The translations under genes were made by a program, and so were the position numbers. DNA of 5,667 bases from Bacillota bacterium (GTDB lineage Bacteria; Bacillota; Clostridia; Acetivibrionales; DSM-1351): the NCBI GenBank assembly GCA_023398105.1, contig JAEWST010000164.1, forward strand, positions 1 through 5,667. Direction: 5' to 3'. Below, piece after piece: positions 5,499-5,667 of the stretch. The notes beneath the pieces are model-generated. The model was not told where the DNA came from and did no database searches. It saw nothing but the letters and a program-made list of their open reading frames with translations. Position 1 is the stretch's first letter; each line of letters starts with the position of its first letter.

Positions 5499-5667
5499 AT
5501 GGCAAACCCAAGGAATAGATTTTCCAAAGCTAGGACAGGTAAGAGAAGATCCCAGTGGAAACTGGCGTCTCCAACTTTAGTAAGCTGCCCACAGTGTCAT
5601 ACTTATAAGCTGCCTCACAGGGTATGTGGTGAATGTGGTTATTATGATGGCAAACAGGTAGTTAAAG
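5499..5667 (+). CDS. rpmF: Ribosomal protein L32 (partial, runs off the window)
   Basis: Fifty-six codons are visible, beginning MANPRNRFSKARTGKRR and continuing through QWKL, PTLVSCPQCHTYKLPHRVC and GECG. This is the bL32 family of the large ribosomal subunit, normally about 57-62 residues, so only a few residues are likely missing beyond the window. The four cysteines (30, 33, 43, 46) form the CxxC...CxxC zinc-binding set, so this is the zinc-containing form rather than the cysteine-free paralogue made under zinc limitation in some bacteria. The basic N-terminal tail is typical of rRNA binding. The ATG is preceded by an excellent AGGGAGGTG (5484-5492) at six bases. It is expected to be co-transcribed with the DUF177 gene from the consensus promoter at 4900. 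Confidence 0.96.
   Translation, partial: MANPRNRFSKARTGKRRSQWKLASPTLVSCPQCHTYKLPHRVCGECGYYDGKQVVK

Overview
The window is AT-rich DNA of a low-GC Gram-positive anaerobe, most probably a member of the Clostridia. The signs are the pta-ackA acetate pair followed by a DUF177/YceD gene and rpmF, strong AGGAGG-type ribosome binding sites, a zinc-type ribosomal protein L32, and A/T-biased codons. The gene order fits the cellulolytic Ruminiclostridium/Acetivibrio branch, but that placement is an inference from memory of gene order and was not searched.

Layout, left to right. Positions 1-475 hold no protein gene. They carry two separate structured blocks: a compact cluster of GC-rich hairpins (about 26-118), possibly the 3' part of a structured RNA that begins outside the window, and a remarkable foldback of about 326 bp (142-467) whose two halves pair along most of their length and end in a Y of two perfect-stem hairpins. 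A minus-strand gene (476-2077) encodes a membrane protein with about eight N-terminal helices and a C-terminal spermidine-synthase-like (class I methyltransferase fold) domain. The divergent intergenic region 2078-2538 holds promoter candidates in both directions and several palindromes. On the plus strand follow pta (2539-3534), ackA (3677-4870), a DUF177/YceD gene (4958-5455) and the start of rpmF (5499 to the window edge).

How the genes work together. Pta and AckA form the acetyl-CoA to acetate route that makes ATP by substrate-level phosphorylation; every catalytic residue I could check is present. YceD-rpmF is a conserved ribosome-linked pair. It has its own promoter with perfect -35 and -10 hexamers and 17-bp spacing just after ackA, so ribosomal expression need not depend on the acetate operon, although no terminator separates them and read-through is possible. 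The fused membrane/spermidine-synthase-like gene is transcribed away from this group and probably lacks true aminopropyltransferase activity.

The most unusual part is the left 470 bp. The long Y-shaped foldback could be a MITE-like element or an undescribed structured RNA; its few non-Watson-Crick pairs are of the kind that would survive in a plus-strand transcript.
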